A DNA stretch of 27,397 nt from CAMLHU01 sp031393795 (GCA_031393795.1 JANMWE010000048.1:1-27397); one strand, 5' to 3'. Numbered from the stretch's first letter, positions 1-7,346 are shown. Notes: a model not told the origin generated them from the letters alone. Numbers and translations are program-made.

Positions 1-8
1 GCGGCCTG

Positions 9-14
9 TATACT
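9..14 (+). promoter_or_regulatory. -10-like box, leaderless start candidate
   Basis: The hexamer TATACT ends 7 bases before the ATG at 22. A transcript starting at the usual distance from a -10 box would begin at or within a base or two of the ATG, so the mRNA would have no leader. No Shine-Dalgarno sequence is visible in the 21 bases before the ATG. The -35 region lies outside the window. Confidence 0.4.
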
Positions 15-21
15 TCACGCC

Positions 22-306
22 ATGCCCTCCCCGAGCGCCCCCCGCGGCTCCTGGACCACCCTCTCGCTGACGCTTGCCGCCCGCGCGCTGGTCCGTCCCC
101 GCCTGGCGCTCGATCTGCTCGCTGCGGCTTGGGCCTTCCGGCGGCGCGACTGGTGGGGACGGCCCCCGTTCCTCCCCCTTCCCGATCCGACCTACCTCCG
201 CTGGCGGATGTACACGGCCTACGGCGATGAGTCCGCGGTCCCCACGGTCCGCGACGTCGAGCGGTTCGTCCGCTGGCGACGTGAACTCCTCCAACTCGGC
301 CATTGA
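22..306 (+). CDS. Small conserved-looking protein of unknown function (94 aa)
   Basis: I do not recognise a family. The protein is rich in Arg and Trp. Its first half (about residues 15-45) is mostly hydrophobic with basic residues, including a WAFRRRDWW stretch. The second half contains LPDPTYLRWRMYTAYGDE followed by a basic/acidic helix that ends in RWRRELLQLGH. There is no clear signal peptide or full-length membrane helix. The stop lies 3 bases before the GTG of the NDH-2-like gene, so the two are very probably co-transcribed. A membrane-peripheral or accessory role next to that flavoprotein is possible but unsupported. The start is set by the only ATG near the 5' end, preceded by a -10-like box and no ribosome site. 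It is likely real because the open frame matches the coding direction and abuts the next gene. Confidence 0.65.
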   Translation: MPSPSAPRGSWTTLSLTLAARALVRPRLALDLLAAAWAFRRRDWWGRPPFLPLPDPTYLRWRMYTAYGDESAVPTVRDVERFVRWRRELLQLGH

Positions 307-309
307 CCG

Positions 310-1602
310 GTGACGACCCCGACCCCCAAGCAGGTCGTCATTCTGGGTGGCGGATTCGCCGGGCTCTACGCGGCCCGCGAGCTCGCCCGCCAGAACGTCC
401 GCATCACGCTCATCGATCGCCACAACCACCACCTGTTCCAGCCGATGCTCTACCAGGTGGCGACGGCGGCCCTCTCTCCCAGCGACATCGCCAGCCCCAT
501 CCGGTCGATCCTCCGCGGGCAGCGCAATGTCGAGGTCGCGCTGGGCGACGCGGCCCGGATCGATGTCCGAGGCCGGACAGTTCACCTGAATGATGGTAGT
601 AGTTATCAGTACGACTACTTGTTGGTGGCTACCGGCGCGCGCCACAGCTATTTCGGACACAATGACTGGGAGCAGATGGCCCCGGGCCTCAAGAGCCTGG
701 AGGACGCAGAGGAGATCCGGCGCCGGATCCTGCTGGCGTTCGAGCGTGCCGAGCGTGAACCGGACCCGGTGCGGCGCCAAGGCCTCCTGACCTTCGTCGT
801 CGTCGGTGGCGGGCCGACCGGAGTGGAGGTGGCGGGTGCGCTTGCAGAGGTGAAGAACTTCGCCTTGCTTCGCGACTTCCGTCACATCGACCCGCGTGAC
901 GCCTCCGTCGTGCTGGTCGAAGGGGGCCCGCGGATCCTGCCGAGCTACCCGGCCGAGCTGAGCGAGAAGGCCAAGCTCGCCCTACGGCGGATCGACGTCG
1001 TGGTGCATGAGCGGACCCTGGTCACGGAGATCCGTCCTGGCGCGGTCATCGCCGGCGGCTGGACCATCCCGTCACACACCGTGGTCTGGGCCGCGGGCAA
1101 TATCGCGAGCCCGCTCCTGAGCACGCTCGGCGCACCGCTCGACCACCAGGGACGCGTCATCGTCGCCGATGATTGCACCATCCCCGGCCACCCGGAGGTC
1201 TTCGTCCTCGGCGATGCGGCCGCGTTCGATCACCACGCAGAGGGGCTGGTCCCGGGCGTCTGCCCCGCGGCGATCCAGATGGGCAAGCACGCGGCGCGGG
1301 CCATCGGCGATGATCTGCGCGGCCGGCCGCGAAAGGCGTTCCACTATCTCGACAAAGGCCAGCTCGCCGTGATCGGCCGCGGGCACGCGGTGGCCGACAT
1401 CGGGAGCCTCCATTTCGGGGGCTTCATCGCCTGGCTCGCCTGGATCTTCGTCCACATCTTCTTCCTCATCGGGTTCCGCAACCGCGTGCTCGTCCTCTTC
1501 GAGTGGGCCTGGTCCTACGTCACGTTCGGTCGTGGCGCGCGCCTGATCACCGGAGAGTTCTCGGCCGAGCATCCGGCCGCGTCCCGACCTCCCGTCTCGT
1601 GA
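310..1602 (+). CDS. NAD(P)/FAD-dependent oxidoreductase, type II NADH dehydrogenase-like
   Basis: This is probably a membrane-associated flavoprotein that passes electrons from NADH to quinone without pumping protons. It has a dinucleotide-binding GGGFAG motif at residues 13-18 for FAD and a second one, GGGPTG, at 166-171 for NAD(P)H. The FAD-binding VLGDAA motif is at 299-304. A hydrophobic, aromatic C-terminal stretch (about 370-405) fits the membrane-anchoring tail of this family. The length (430 aa) is normal. It starts with GTG 3 bases after the upstream stop, and its own stop overlaps the queG start by 4 bases (GTGA). Family membership is clear. The exact acceptor (menaquinone, ubiquinone or another) cannot be read from sequence, and related sulfide:quinone or carotenoid-type oxidoreductases share the fold. 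Confidence 0.88.
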   Translation: MTTPTPKQVVILGGGFAGLYAARELARQNVRITLIDRHNHHLFQPMLYQVATAALSPSDIASPIRSILRGQRNVEVALGDAARIDVRGRTVHLNDGSSYQYDYLLVATGARHSYFGHNDWEQMAPGLKSLEDAEEIRRRILLAFERAEREPDPVRRQGLLTFVVVGGGPTGVEVAGALAEVKNFALLRDFRHIDPRDASVVLVEGGPRILPSYPAELSEKAKLALRRIDVVVHERTLVTEIRPGAVIAGGWTIPSHTVVWAAGNIASPLLSTLGAPLDHQGRVIVADDCTIPGHPEVFVLGDAAAFDHHAEGLVPGVCPAAIQMGKHAARAIGDDLRGRPRKAFHYLDKGQLAVIGRGHAVADIGSLHFGGFIAWLAWIFVHIFFLIGFRNRVLVLFEWAWSYVTFGRGARLITGEFSAEHPAASRPPVS

Positions 1603-2555
1603 CCGACCTCGCCGCGCGCGTGAAGGCGGAGGCCGAGCGCCTCGGCTTCCTCGCGTGCGGCGTGGCCCCGCTCGGGCCCAATCAACACGCCGACGCGCTC
1701 GATCGCTGGCTCAAGGCCGGGTTCGGCGGCACGATGACCTACCTCAATCGCCAGGCGAAGAAGCGGAAGGACACCCGCATCGCCGACCCGCAGGCCAAGG
1801 TCGCCGTCGTGGTCCTTGATCGCTACCACGCGGGCGAATTGCAGCGCCCCACCGCCCCAGCGCCACAGCGACCACGGATCGCCCGCTACGCCCGCGGGAA
1901 GGACTACCACGACGTGGTGGGCGACCGACTGGAGACTCTGGCCTCTCACCTCAAGACACTGGGTGCGCGGCACACCCGCGTCTACGTGGACACCGGGCCG
2001 GTGCCCGAACGGGAACTCGCCCGACGCGCCGGCCTCCGATGGATCGGCAAGAACACGATGCTCATCCGCCCCGGCGTGGGCTCGTGGTTCCTCATCGGCG
2101 TGGTGTTGACGGACCTCGCGCTCCCGGACGACGCCACATTCGAGACCGACCACTGCGGGACCTGCACCCGATGCCTCGACGCCTGTCCCACGGGCGCGTT
2201 CGTGAGCGAACGGGTGCTCGACGCCACGAAGTGCCTGTCGTATCAGACCATCGAATGGAAAAAGGAGATCCCCGTCGATCTCGCGGCCAGCGCCGCTGGG
2301 TGGGCCTTCGGGTGCGACATCTGCAACGAGGTCTGTCCCTGGAACGAGCGGTTCGCCGGGGGGCCGGTGCATCCGGATCTCACGGACCAGCACTGGATCC
2401 CCCCAGAGGCCGGTCGCGATTATTTCGACCGGATGACCGAGGAGGAATTCCACGCCGGGTTCGACCACACGCCGCTCGAACGCACGGGACTCGTGCGGAT
2501 GCGCCGGAATTGGGCGATGGCGTGGCGCTCCCTCGGCGCCGACAGGGTGCAATGA
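1599..2555 (+). CDS. queG: Epoxyqueuosine reductase QueG
   Basis: QueG reduces epoxyqueuosine to queuosine in the wobble base of tRNAs with GUN anticodons, using cobalamin and two [4Fe-4S] clusters. The 318-aa product shows the family hallmark DTGPVPERELARRAG (131-145, with the conserved Asp131) followed by WIGKNTM. Cysteines at 186, 189, 192 and 196 (CGTCTRCLDACP) and at 212, 239, 242 and 246 (including CDICNEVCPWN) supply the clusters. It is shorter than QueG of about 380 aa because the C-terminal HEAT-like part is missing; short forms are known. I chose the GTG at 1599, which overlaps the upstream TGA by 4 bases. A longer open frame to 1503 would run deep into the upstream gene and adds no family sequence. 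No other queuosine gene is in the window. Confidence 0.93.
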   Translation: MTDLAARVKAEAERLGFLACGVAPLGPNQHADALDRWLKAGFGGTMTYLNRQAKKRKDTRIADPQAKVAVVVLDRYHAGELQRPTAPAPQRPRIARYARGKDYHDVVGDRLETLASHLKTLGARHTRVYVDTGPVPERELARRAGLRWIGKNTMLIRPGVGSWFLIGVVLTDLALPDDATFETDHCGTCTRCLDACPTGAFVSERVLDATKCLSYQTIEWKKEIPVDLAASAAGWAFGCDICNEVCPWNERFAGGPVHPDLTDQHWIPPEAGRDYFDRMTEEEFHAGFDHTPLERTGLVRMRRNWAMAWRSLGADRVQ

Positions 2556-2572
2556 CTTGAAGCCCGGTTACT

Positions 2573-2593
2573 GGTCACCGGTCACCGGTCACC
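2573..2593 (+). repeat. Three perfect tandem 7-base units (GGTCACC)
   Basis: GGTCACC occurs three times head to tail, immediately upstream of the -10-like box of the VOC gene. Each unit is nearly palindromic (GGT-C-ACC). It occupies most of the 51-base gap after queG. It may be an operator, or a short form of the 7-base repeat family seen elsewhere in the window. Confidence 0.7.
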
Positions 2594-2595
2594 CC

Positions 2596-2601
2596 TACAT
2601 T
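2596..2601 (+). promoter_or_regulatory. -10-like box, leaderless start candidate
   Basis: TACATT ends 5 bases before the ATG at 2607. No Shine-Dalgarno sequence is visible, and no good -35 hexamer is seen at 16-18 bases; the GGTCACC repeats fill that space. The spacing resembles the boxes before the genes at 22 and 3001. Confidence 0.35.
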
Positions 2602-2606
2602 CCTGC

Positions 2607-2984
2607 ATGACCCTGACCATCCACTCGATAGCGATCTTCGTCACCGACATCGACCGCGCGGTCGATTTCTACGAGACCACCCTCGGCCTTCCGCTCATCA
2701 AGCGGGGGTCATTCGGCGCGGAGTTCTTCGCTGAGGGCGCCCGGCTCGGTGTACACCCGGCCCAGCACCCCAACGCCCTCGCGATGGTCGGTCGGGAGAC
2801 CGGCCTCACGCTCCATGTCGAGCATCTGCTCGATTACTGCTCGGGGTTGCTCGACGCCAAGGTCCCGTTCGTGAAGGAGCCCACCCAACAGAGTTGGGGC
2901 ATCATGGCGGTCATCGCCGACCCGGACGGCAATCGGATCGCCCTCTGGGAGCCCCCCGCCGAGACGCCTCCGGCGGGGCATTAG
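2607..2984 (+). CDS. VOC (glyoxalase/bleomycin-resistance) superfamily protein
   Basis: This is a single-domain VOC protein of 125 aa, the usual size for one paired beta-alpha-beta-beta-beta module that works as a dimer. The N-terminal HSIAIFVTDIDRAVDFYETT and C-terminal ADPDGNRIALWEP are typical. Candidate metal ligands are the N-terminal His6, the His of the central strand (LTLHVEH) and the Glu of LWEP. The substrate cannot be inferred: members include glyoxalase I, epimerases and dioxygenases. The product lies between queG and a plsC-type gene, with 51 bases upstream and 16 downstream, and seems to have its own promoter box. It is probably a real soluble cytoplasmic enzyme or binding protein. 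Confidence 0.85.
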   Translation: MTLTIHSIAIFVTDIDRAVDFYETTLGLPLIKRGSFGAEFFAEGARLGVHPAQHPNALAMVGRETGLTLHVEHLLDYCSGLLDAKVPFVKEPTQQSWGIMAVIADPDGNRIALWEPPAETPPAGH

Positions 2985-2988
2985 GGAC

Positions 2989-2994
2989 TAGATT
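2989..2994 (+). promoter_or_regulatory. -10-like box, leaderless start candidate
   Basis: TAGATT ends 6 bases before the ATG at 3001, inside the 16-base gap that follows the VOC gene stop. No Shine-Dalgarno sequence is present. The acyltransferase could be started from this box in addition to read-through. Confidence 0.35.
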
Positions 2995-3000
2995 CCCCCT

Positions 3001-3741
3001 ATGTGGCGCACCCTCGCATCGCTCTGGACCTGGTTCGTGCTGGGGACCCTGGTCTTCTTCTGGGTCCCCCTGCTCGCCATCACCGTCGGGGTGACCTGGC
3101 CCTTCGATCGTGACCGGTACCTCGCGGGGCGGCTCTTCCGGCAGATCGGCGTCCTCACGGCCAAGGCCAACCCGCTCTGGAAGTTCCGCTGGGCGGGCAT
3201 CCGGCCCGGCGACCCGCGACGCCCCTACGTCGTGGTCTCCAACCACGAATCCTTCACCGACATCCTGCTCCTGAGTCATCTGCCCTGGGAGATGAAATGG
3301 CTCTCCAAGGCCGAGATCATGCGCATCCCGTTCCTCGGGTGGTGCATGCGGCTGGCGGGAGACATCCCGATCTGGCGCGGGAAGGTCGATAGCACGCGTG
3401 ATGCGATGGCCCGCTCGCTCGAGGTGCTCAAGCGCCGGGTGTCGGTCCTGATCTTTCCAGAAGGGACGCGGTCGACCAGCGGGGAGATGCTCCCGTTCAA
3501 GGACGGCGCTTTCCGTCTCGCGATCACGGCTGGAGTCCCGGTGTTGCCGCTGGTGGTCACCGGTACCATGAACGCGCTTGCCAAGCACGACTGGCGGATG
3601 AACCCCGCCGACGCCACGGTCACCGTGCTCGAGCCGATCGAGACCACCGGCCTCACGCTGGACGACGCGGGAGCGCTCAAGGAGCGCGTCCGCGTCGTCA
3701 TCGCCCAGGCCCGCGAGCGGCTCCGCCGCCGCGAGCCCTGA
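3001..3741 (+). CDS. plsC: 1-acyl-sn-glycerol-3-phosphate acyltransferase (PlsC family)
   Basis: The enzyme is expected to transfer an acyl chain to the sn-2 position of lysophosphatidic acid at the inner membrane, giving phosphatidic acid. The catalytic motif I NHESFTD is at residues 81-87, and the glycerophosphate-binding FPEGTRS is at 152-158. The VLPLVVTGTMNAL region fits motif IV. An N-terminal hydrophobic segment (about 8-33) should anchor it in the membrane. The length of 246 aa is normal. Some family members acylate other lysolipids or ornithine lipids, so substrate identity is inferred. RidA follows after 13 bases, with an AAGGA ribosome site. Confidence 0.9.
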   Translation: MWRTLASLWTWFVLGTLVFFWVPLLAITVGVTWPFDRDRYLAGRLFRQIGVLTAKANPLWKFRWAGIRPGDPRRPYVVVSNHESFTDILLLSHLPWEMKWLSKAEIMRIPFLGWCMRLAGDIPIWRGKVDSTRDAMARSLEVLKRRVSVLIFPEGTRSTSGEMLPFKDGAFRLAITAGVPVLPLVVTGTMNALAKHDWRMNPADATVTVLEPIETTGLTLDDAGALKERVRVVIAQARERLRRREP

Positions 3742-3754
3742 CCCCAAGGATCCG

Positions 3755-4168
3755 ATGCGTTCCATCACCACACCCGACGCCCCGAAGCCGTTCGGCCACT
3801 ACAGCCAGGCGGTCGTCCACGCCGGGATGGTCTACGTCGCAGGGATGCTCCCGATCGACCCCACCACGATGAAGCTGGTGGAAGGGGGGATCGTGGCGCA
3901 GACCGAGCGCACGCTGAAGAACGTCGAGGCCGTCCTCGAAGCGGCAGGCTCGGATCTCGATCGCCTCGTCTCCGTCACGATCTACATCACGGACATGGCG
4001 TATTGGCCCCAGGTCAATGAGATCTACGCCCGTGTGCTCGGCGACCATCGGCCGGCCCGGGCGGTGATCCCGGTGCTCCCGATCCGGCACGGCGCCTTCA
4101 TCGAGATCCAGGCGATCGCCGGGGTCGACCCGGACCGGTCCCGGGCGAGTGGAGAGCACCTGGCATAG
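3755..4168 (+). CDS. RidA family (YjgF/YER057c/UK114) protein
   Basis: RidA proteins are trimeric and hydrolyse reactive enamine/imine intermediates made by PLP enzymes such as threonine dehydratase. The 137-aa product has the family opening (AGMVYVAGMLPID) and the C-terminal signature. The Arg in RPARAVIPV lies where archetypal RidA binds the substrate carboxylate, and the Glu in AFIEIQAIA matches the second active-site position. It is therefore likely an active imine deaminase rather than one of the divergent subfamilies, although the Rid subfamily is not certain. The ribosome site AAGGA lies 6 bases before the ATG. It ends the plus-strand run and is followed by a long inverted repeat before a convergent gene. 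Confidence 0.9.
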   Translation: MRSITTPDAPKPFGHYSQAVVHAGMVYVAGMLPIDPTTMKLVEGGIVAQTERTLKNVEAVLEAAGSDLDRLVSVTIYITDMAYWPQVNEIYARVLGDHRPARAVIPVLPIRHGAFIEIQAIAGVDPDRSRASGEHLA

Positions 4169-4177
4169 TCGAGAGGG

Positions 4178-4279
4178 GCGAGTGCAAGCGGCGAGCGGGT
4201 GAAAAGCGAGAAAGCGTGAGAGAGGCATCGACCTCTTTCACGCTTTCAACTTTCTCGCCCACTCACCCCATGCACTCGC
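4178..4279. terminator. Long inverted repeat between convergent genes, built from 7-base units
   Basis: The two arms are 48 bases each (4178-4225 and 4232-4279) around a 6-base loop (4226-4231). The inner 16 bases pair at 15 of 16 positions (4210-4225 with 4232-4247), and the outer 9 bases (4178-4186 and 4271-4279) pair perfectly. The middle parts have diverged. The right arm, read on the minus strand, breaks into 7-base words such as GGCGAGT-AGCGAGT. It lies between the stops of the RidA and DUF4097 genes, so a bidirectional terminator is the simplest role. No clear U-tract is present. Confidence 0.6.
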
Positions 4280-4297
4280 TACTCGCCACTGGTACGT

Positions 4298-5083
4298 TCA
4301 CGCACCTTTGCGCAGCTCGATCCCGCCGTTCACCGTCTCGATCTCGAGCGAGCGGCCGCCGGCGCCGATGGTCCCCCGGAGGTGCCGCCGCTCCATCCGG
4401 CCCTGCACCGTGATCGGGAAATCGCTGTCGACCGATCCGTTGACCGTCTCCGCGTCGATCTCGGTCGACAGCGAGGCCGGCGCCGTGAGCGACACGCTGC
4501 CGTTCACGGTCTTGAACACCAGCGATCCGGTCCAGGCGGCCTGCCCCATCCGGGCGTCGATGTCACCATTGACCGTCTCCGCGCGCACCGTACCGCTCGT
4601 GGTGACGTCGATCCCGCCGTTCACCGTGTGCAGCTCCGCGTCGCCGGCGATCTCCGTCACGCGGATATCGCCGTTGACGGTCGCTGCGTCGAGACGCACG
4701 CCGCGCGGCACCTTCACCGTGAAGCGGACTTCGACATCGTTGTTGTTGGTGTTCATCTCGTAATCATCACCGGCCCCGCAGTGGTTGTCGTGACGCGACC
4801 GACGCGGCGTGGGATACACGGCGCAGATCGTCACTCCGTCGTTCGATTCCACCACCTGGATGGTGACCTCTTCGGGGTCGCTCCGGCGTGCGTGCTTCAC
4901 CGCCGTCACCTCGACGGTGTTCCCCGTGGCGGCCGAAGCGTCGACCCGGCCGTTGACGCCTCGGATCTCGATGGTCTTCCCGGCGGCCAACGTGCCGTGC
5001 CAGGAGAAGTCGGGGCTCTGCGCCCGGACCGTGGCGGCCAGGACGGTGAGCGTGGCGGCGAGGATGGTCGTCTGGATCTTCAT
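4298..5083 (-). CDS. Exported DUF4097 (putative beta-helix) protein
   Basis: The product has 261 aa. The N-terminus MKIQTTILAATLTVLAATVRA is a classic signal peptide with probable cleavage after VRA, so it is exported to the periplasm or beyond. The mature part carries six copies of a TVNG motif (TVNGDI, TVNGGI, TVNGDI, TVNGSV, TVNGSV, TVNGGI) spaced roughly 20-30 residues apart, as expected for turns of a right- or left-handed beta-solenoid in DUF4097 proteins. A four-Cys-poor insert (C at ICAVYP and NHCGAG) may form a disulfide. An AGGAG site lies 8 bases before the ATG. It is the last gene of the sigma/anti-sigma operon, 16 bases after the other DUF4097 gene. The molecular function of DUF4097 is unknown; adhesin-like and polymerised shell roles have been proposed for similar folds. 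Confidence 0.85.
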   Translation of the reverse strand: MKIQTTILAATLTVLAATVRAQSPDFSWHGTLAAGKTIEIRGVNGRVDASAATGNTVEVTAVKHARRSDPEEVTIQVVESNDGVTICAVYPTPRRSRHDNHCGAGDDYEMNTNNNDVEVRFTVKVPRGVRLDAATVNGDIRVTEIAGDAELHTVNGGIDVTTSGTVRAETVNGDIDARMGQAAWTGSLVFKTVNGSVSLTAPASLSTEIDAETVNGSVDSDFPITVQGRMERRHLRGTIGAGGRSLEIETVNGGIELRKGA

Positions 5084-5099
5084 GGACAGGCTCCTGGGG

Positions 5100-6056
5100 T
5101 CAGCGGCTCGCGCCGCGCTTGAGGCTGATGGTCCCGTCGAAGCTCGAGAGCTCGACGCGGGCCCGGCCGGAGCCGAGCGTGAAGGTCATCTTGTGCTGGT
5201 TGGTGTTGTGAAGCGTCACCGGCCAGTCCGATTCGAGCGAACCGTCGAAGGTCTCGACCGACACGGTCGCATCGGGCTCCCCCGTGATGCCCAGACGGAG
5301 GTCGCCGTCGTGGGTCGAGAAGCGGTAGGTCCCGGTAGGCGAGAGCGTACCGCCCCAGCTGATGTTCCCGTCAACGGAGCTGGCGGAGATGTTCGTCGAG
5401 GTCACGCCCACCATGTCGATGTCCCCGGCCACGGTCTCGATCTCGAGGCCGGTGCCGCTGACGTTCCGCAGGTCGATGCCTCCTTCGACGGTGTTCAGGT
5501 CCACCCGCCCCTTCACGTTCGAGATGGTCAGGTCCCCCTCCACCGAAATGGCCTCGATCGTCCCGTCGCCCCCGTCGATGGTCACGTGGCCTCGCACCGT
5601 GTTCGCCTTGACGTCGGCACGGGTGCCGCGGGTCTCGATGTCCACTTCATTGCCCGACATCTCGAGCTCCATCCAGGCCGGGACCTGGATCGTGAGCTCC
5701 GCGTCCCCCGGCCCGCCGTGGCGCTCGGCCTGGGTGGTGACATGGACCGTGATCGACCCGACATCGACCGTGAAGGCGTCGCTGCTCGACGGCGACGAGA
5801 TACGGACCCGAGCGTCGTTCCAGGCGGTCACGGTGATGGAACCGCTGAAGTTGTCGACCTCGAGCCGCTGGCCTTGGCGGACCGCGAACGTGGTGTCGCG
5901 GATGAGGGCCTCGTCCTCGTCACGGTCCCGCTCGCGGGAGCGCCCGGCGCGCGGCGCCTCGGGCGCGTGCACCTTGATCCCCGGCGTCGGCCGGGTCGGG
6001 GGGGTCGGGGGCGTGGCCTGCAGCAGCAGCGCCAGCGTAGCGATCATGGTCAGCAT
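5100..6056 (-). CDS. Exported DUF4097-like protein (318 aa)
   Basis: The N-terminus (about residues 1-14) is a short hydrophobic signal sequence, MLTMIATLALLLQA. It is followed by a Pro/Thr-rich linker and a charged Arg/Asp/Glu segment (about 36-50). The rest is beta-rich, with repeated xxxDGxIx turns: VDGNI, HDGDL, FDGSL, FDGTI, and VEGDL/VEGGI earlier. This is the solenoid pattern of DUF4097. It starts 25 bases after the anti-sigma stop and ends 16 bases before the second DUF4097 gene. The two proteins look like paralogues with different turn motifs (TVNG against FDG). They may co-assemble in the envelope, but this is inference. Confidence 0.82.
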   Translation of the reverse strand: MLTMIATLALLLQATPPTPPTRPTPGIKVHAPEAPRAGRSRERDRDEDEALIRDTTFAVRQGQRLEVDNFSGSITVTAWNDARVRISSPSSSDAFTVDVGSITVHVTTQAERHGGPGDAELTIQVPAWMELEMSGNEVDIETRGTRADVKANTVRGHVTIDGGDGTIEAISVEGDLTISNVKGRVDLNTVEGGIDLRNVSGTGLEIETVAGDIDMVGVTSTNISASSVDGNISWGGTLSPTGTYRFSTHDGDLRLGITGEPDATVSVETFDGSLESDWPVTLHNTNQHKMTFTLGSGRARVELSSFDGTISLKRGASR

Positions 6057-6081
6057 CGGATTCTCGCTTGTGGGATCTATG

Positions 6082-6789
6082 TCAGCTGGCCTGCACCAGC
6101 GAAGCGCCCTGACGCAACAGGTCGAGCTTCTTCCGCTTGATGCGGCTCAGGTGGTCGTTCAGGTACGCACTGTGCGGGTCGGACTGGAGCGCCCGCTCCG
6201 CCTCGTCGAGCGCCGCATCGATGCGCGCCAGGCTCGACTCGAGCACGCGCACCGTCGCGGTGTCCATCGTGCTCCGATTCTGGTCCAGGACGATCTGGAG
6301 CTCCTGGACCGCCTTGTCGTAGCTCGCGTCGGCGCGACGGGCGAGCACGGGGGTCACTTTCACCCCCGTGGTCACGCCGCTCCCGCCCCGGGGCCCATTG
6401 GCGAACTGGATCCCCGACCCGGTCCTGAGCTTGAGCCCGGATCCGACCCCCACCGCCAGGAGCACCACCGCCGCCGCCGCGAGCTGCAGCGGTGATAACT
6501 GCCAGCGACGAGACGACGAGGCGGCGAGACGGAACGGCTCAAGGGGGAGGACGGCCACGTCCTTCGATGTCGAACTCCTGATCCCCGCGGATACTCCGAC
6601 CCACACGCTCTCCGGCACCGCCGCGTTGGCCAGCGTCTTCGCCTTGGCCACGACCCGCCGCAGCTCCTGGAGCAGGACTTGCCCCTCGGCGTTCGACGCG
6701 AGCCACGCTTCACACGCCGACCGTTCGTCGGGCGGGAGCGCGTCGTCGAGATACTCCGAGAGCCGGTCCATCCAGTTGGTGGTGGTCAT
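6082..6789 (-). CDS. Membrane-anchored anti-sigma factor
   Basis: The 235-aa protein begins with the short helical domain typical of anti-sigma factors (WMDRLSEYLDDALPPDER, 6-23). It lacks the zinc-binding His-Cys-Cys motif of the ZAS type; only one Cys (26) is near. A single membrane helix lies at about 101-119 (LQLAAAAVVLLAVGVGSGL). The C-terminal half (about 140-230) is charged and helical, probably a periplasmic coiled coil that could sense stress. It starts 8 bases after the sigma gene, with a GGAGGA ribosome site. The linker before the membrane helix (minus-strand codons at 6505-6533) is unusually repetitive in DNA. The role follows from position and topology; no close family was recognised. 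Confidence 0.78.
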   Translation of the reverse strand: MTTTNWMDRLSEYLDDALPPDERSACEAWLASNAEGQVLLQELRRVVAKAKTLANAAVPESVWVGVSAGIRSSTSKDVAVLPLEPFRLAASSSRRWQLSPLQLAAAAVVLLAVGVGSGLKLRTGSGIQFANGPRGGSGVTTGVKVTPVLARRADASYDKAVQELQIVLDQNRSTMDTATVRVLESSLARIDAALDEAERALQSDPHSAYLNDHLSRIKRKKLDLLRQGASLVQAS

Positions 6790-6797
6790 TGGTCCTC

Positions 6798-7346
6798 CTA
6801 CCTGTCCAGGTGCTTCCGGAGCGCCATACGCGCCCGGTGCAGCGCCGCCTTCGATGATCCCGTTGCGATCCCCAGCTGCTGCCCGATCTCTTCGTGGGTA
6901 TACCCTTCTACATCGTACAGGACGAACACCGTCCGCATCCCCGTGGGCAGCTTCTGCACCGCCTCCTCGAAATCCATCGAGAACTCGACGCTCGACGTCT
7001 TCTTGCTCGGCAATACCTGGAGCGCCGTGTCGTCCTCCAGGAAGCGTTTCCGCTTGGTTCCCAGGTTCCCGCGTTCGCCCAGGAAGACGTTCACCGCCAG
7101 CCGATGCAGCCAGGTCGAGAACTGCGACTCACCACGGAAGGTCTCGAGTTTGGTCCAGCACCGGATGAACACGGTCTGGGTGCTGTCGGCGGCGTGGTCA
7201 TCGCCGAGCATCCGGCGCGCCAGGTTGTAGATCCGGGGACTGTGCCGCCGGTAGAGTCGCTCGAAGGCCCGCTCGTCGCCCCCCTTTGCGAGGAGGACGT
7301 CGACGCTATCGTCTTGAGTGACAACGACTTGCGCGTCTTGGGTCAC
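6798..7346 (-). CDS. RNA polymerase sigma factor, ECF subfamily
   Basis: The 182-aa product has the two ECF domains. Region 2 is AFERLYRRHSPRIYNLARRM through FIRCWTKLETFRGESQFSTWL (about 27-84). Region 4 contains the helix-turn-helix YTHEEIGQQLGIATGSSKAA (about 150-170). The start is a GTG at 7346, giving an N-terminal extension of about 20 residues before region 2. The nearest upstream gene is the ABC permease, 76 bases away on the same strand. It probably directs transcription of its own operon with the anti-sigma factor and two DUF4097 envelope proteins. ECF factors of this type are often self-activating, but no complete -35/-10 pair was identified here. Confidence 0.93.
   Translation of the reverse strand: MTQDAQVVVTQDDSVDVLLAKGGDERAFERLYRRHSPRIYNLARRMLGDDHAADSTQTVFIRCWTKLETFRGESQFSTWLHRLAVNVFLGERGNLGTKRKRFLEDDTALQVLPSKKTSSVEFSMDFEEAVQKLPTGMRTVFVLYDVEGYTHEEIGQQLGIATGSSKAALHRARMALRKHLDR

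Noticed and set aside
1515..2552. Minus-strand open frame opposite queG
   Set aside because: QueG has all its cysteine motifs on the plus strand; the opposite frame has no family features.
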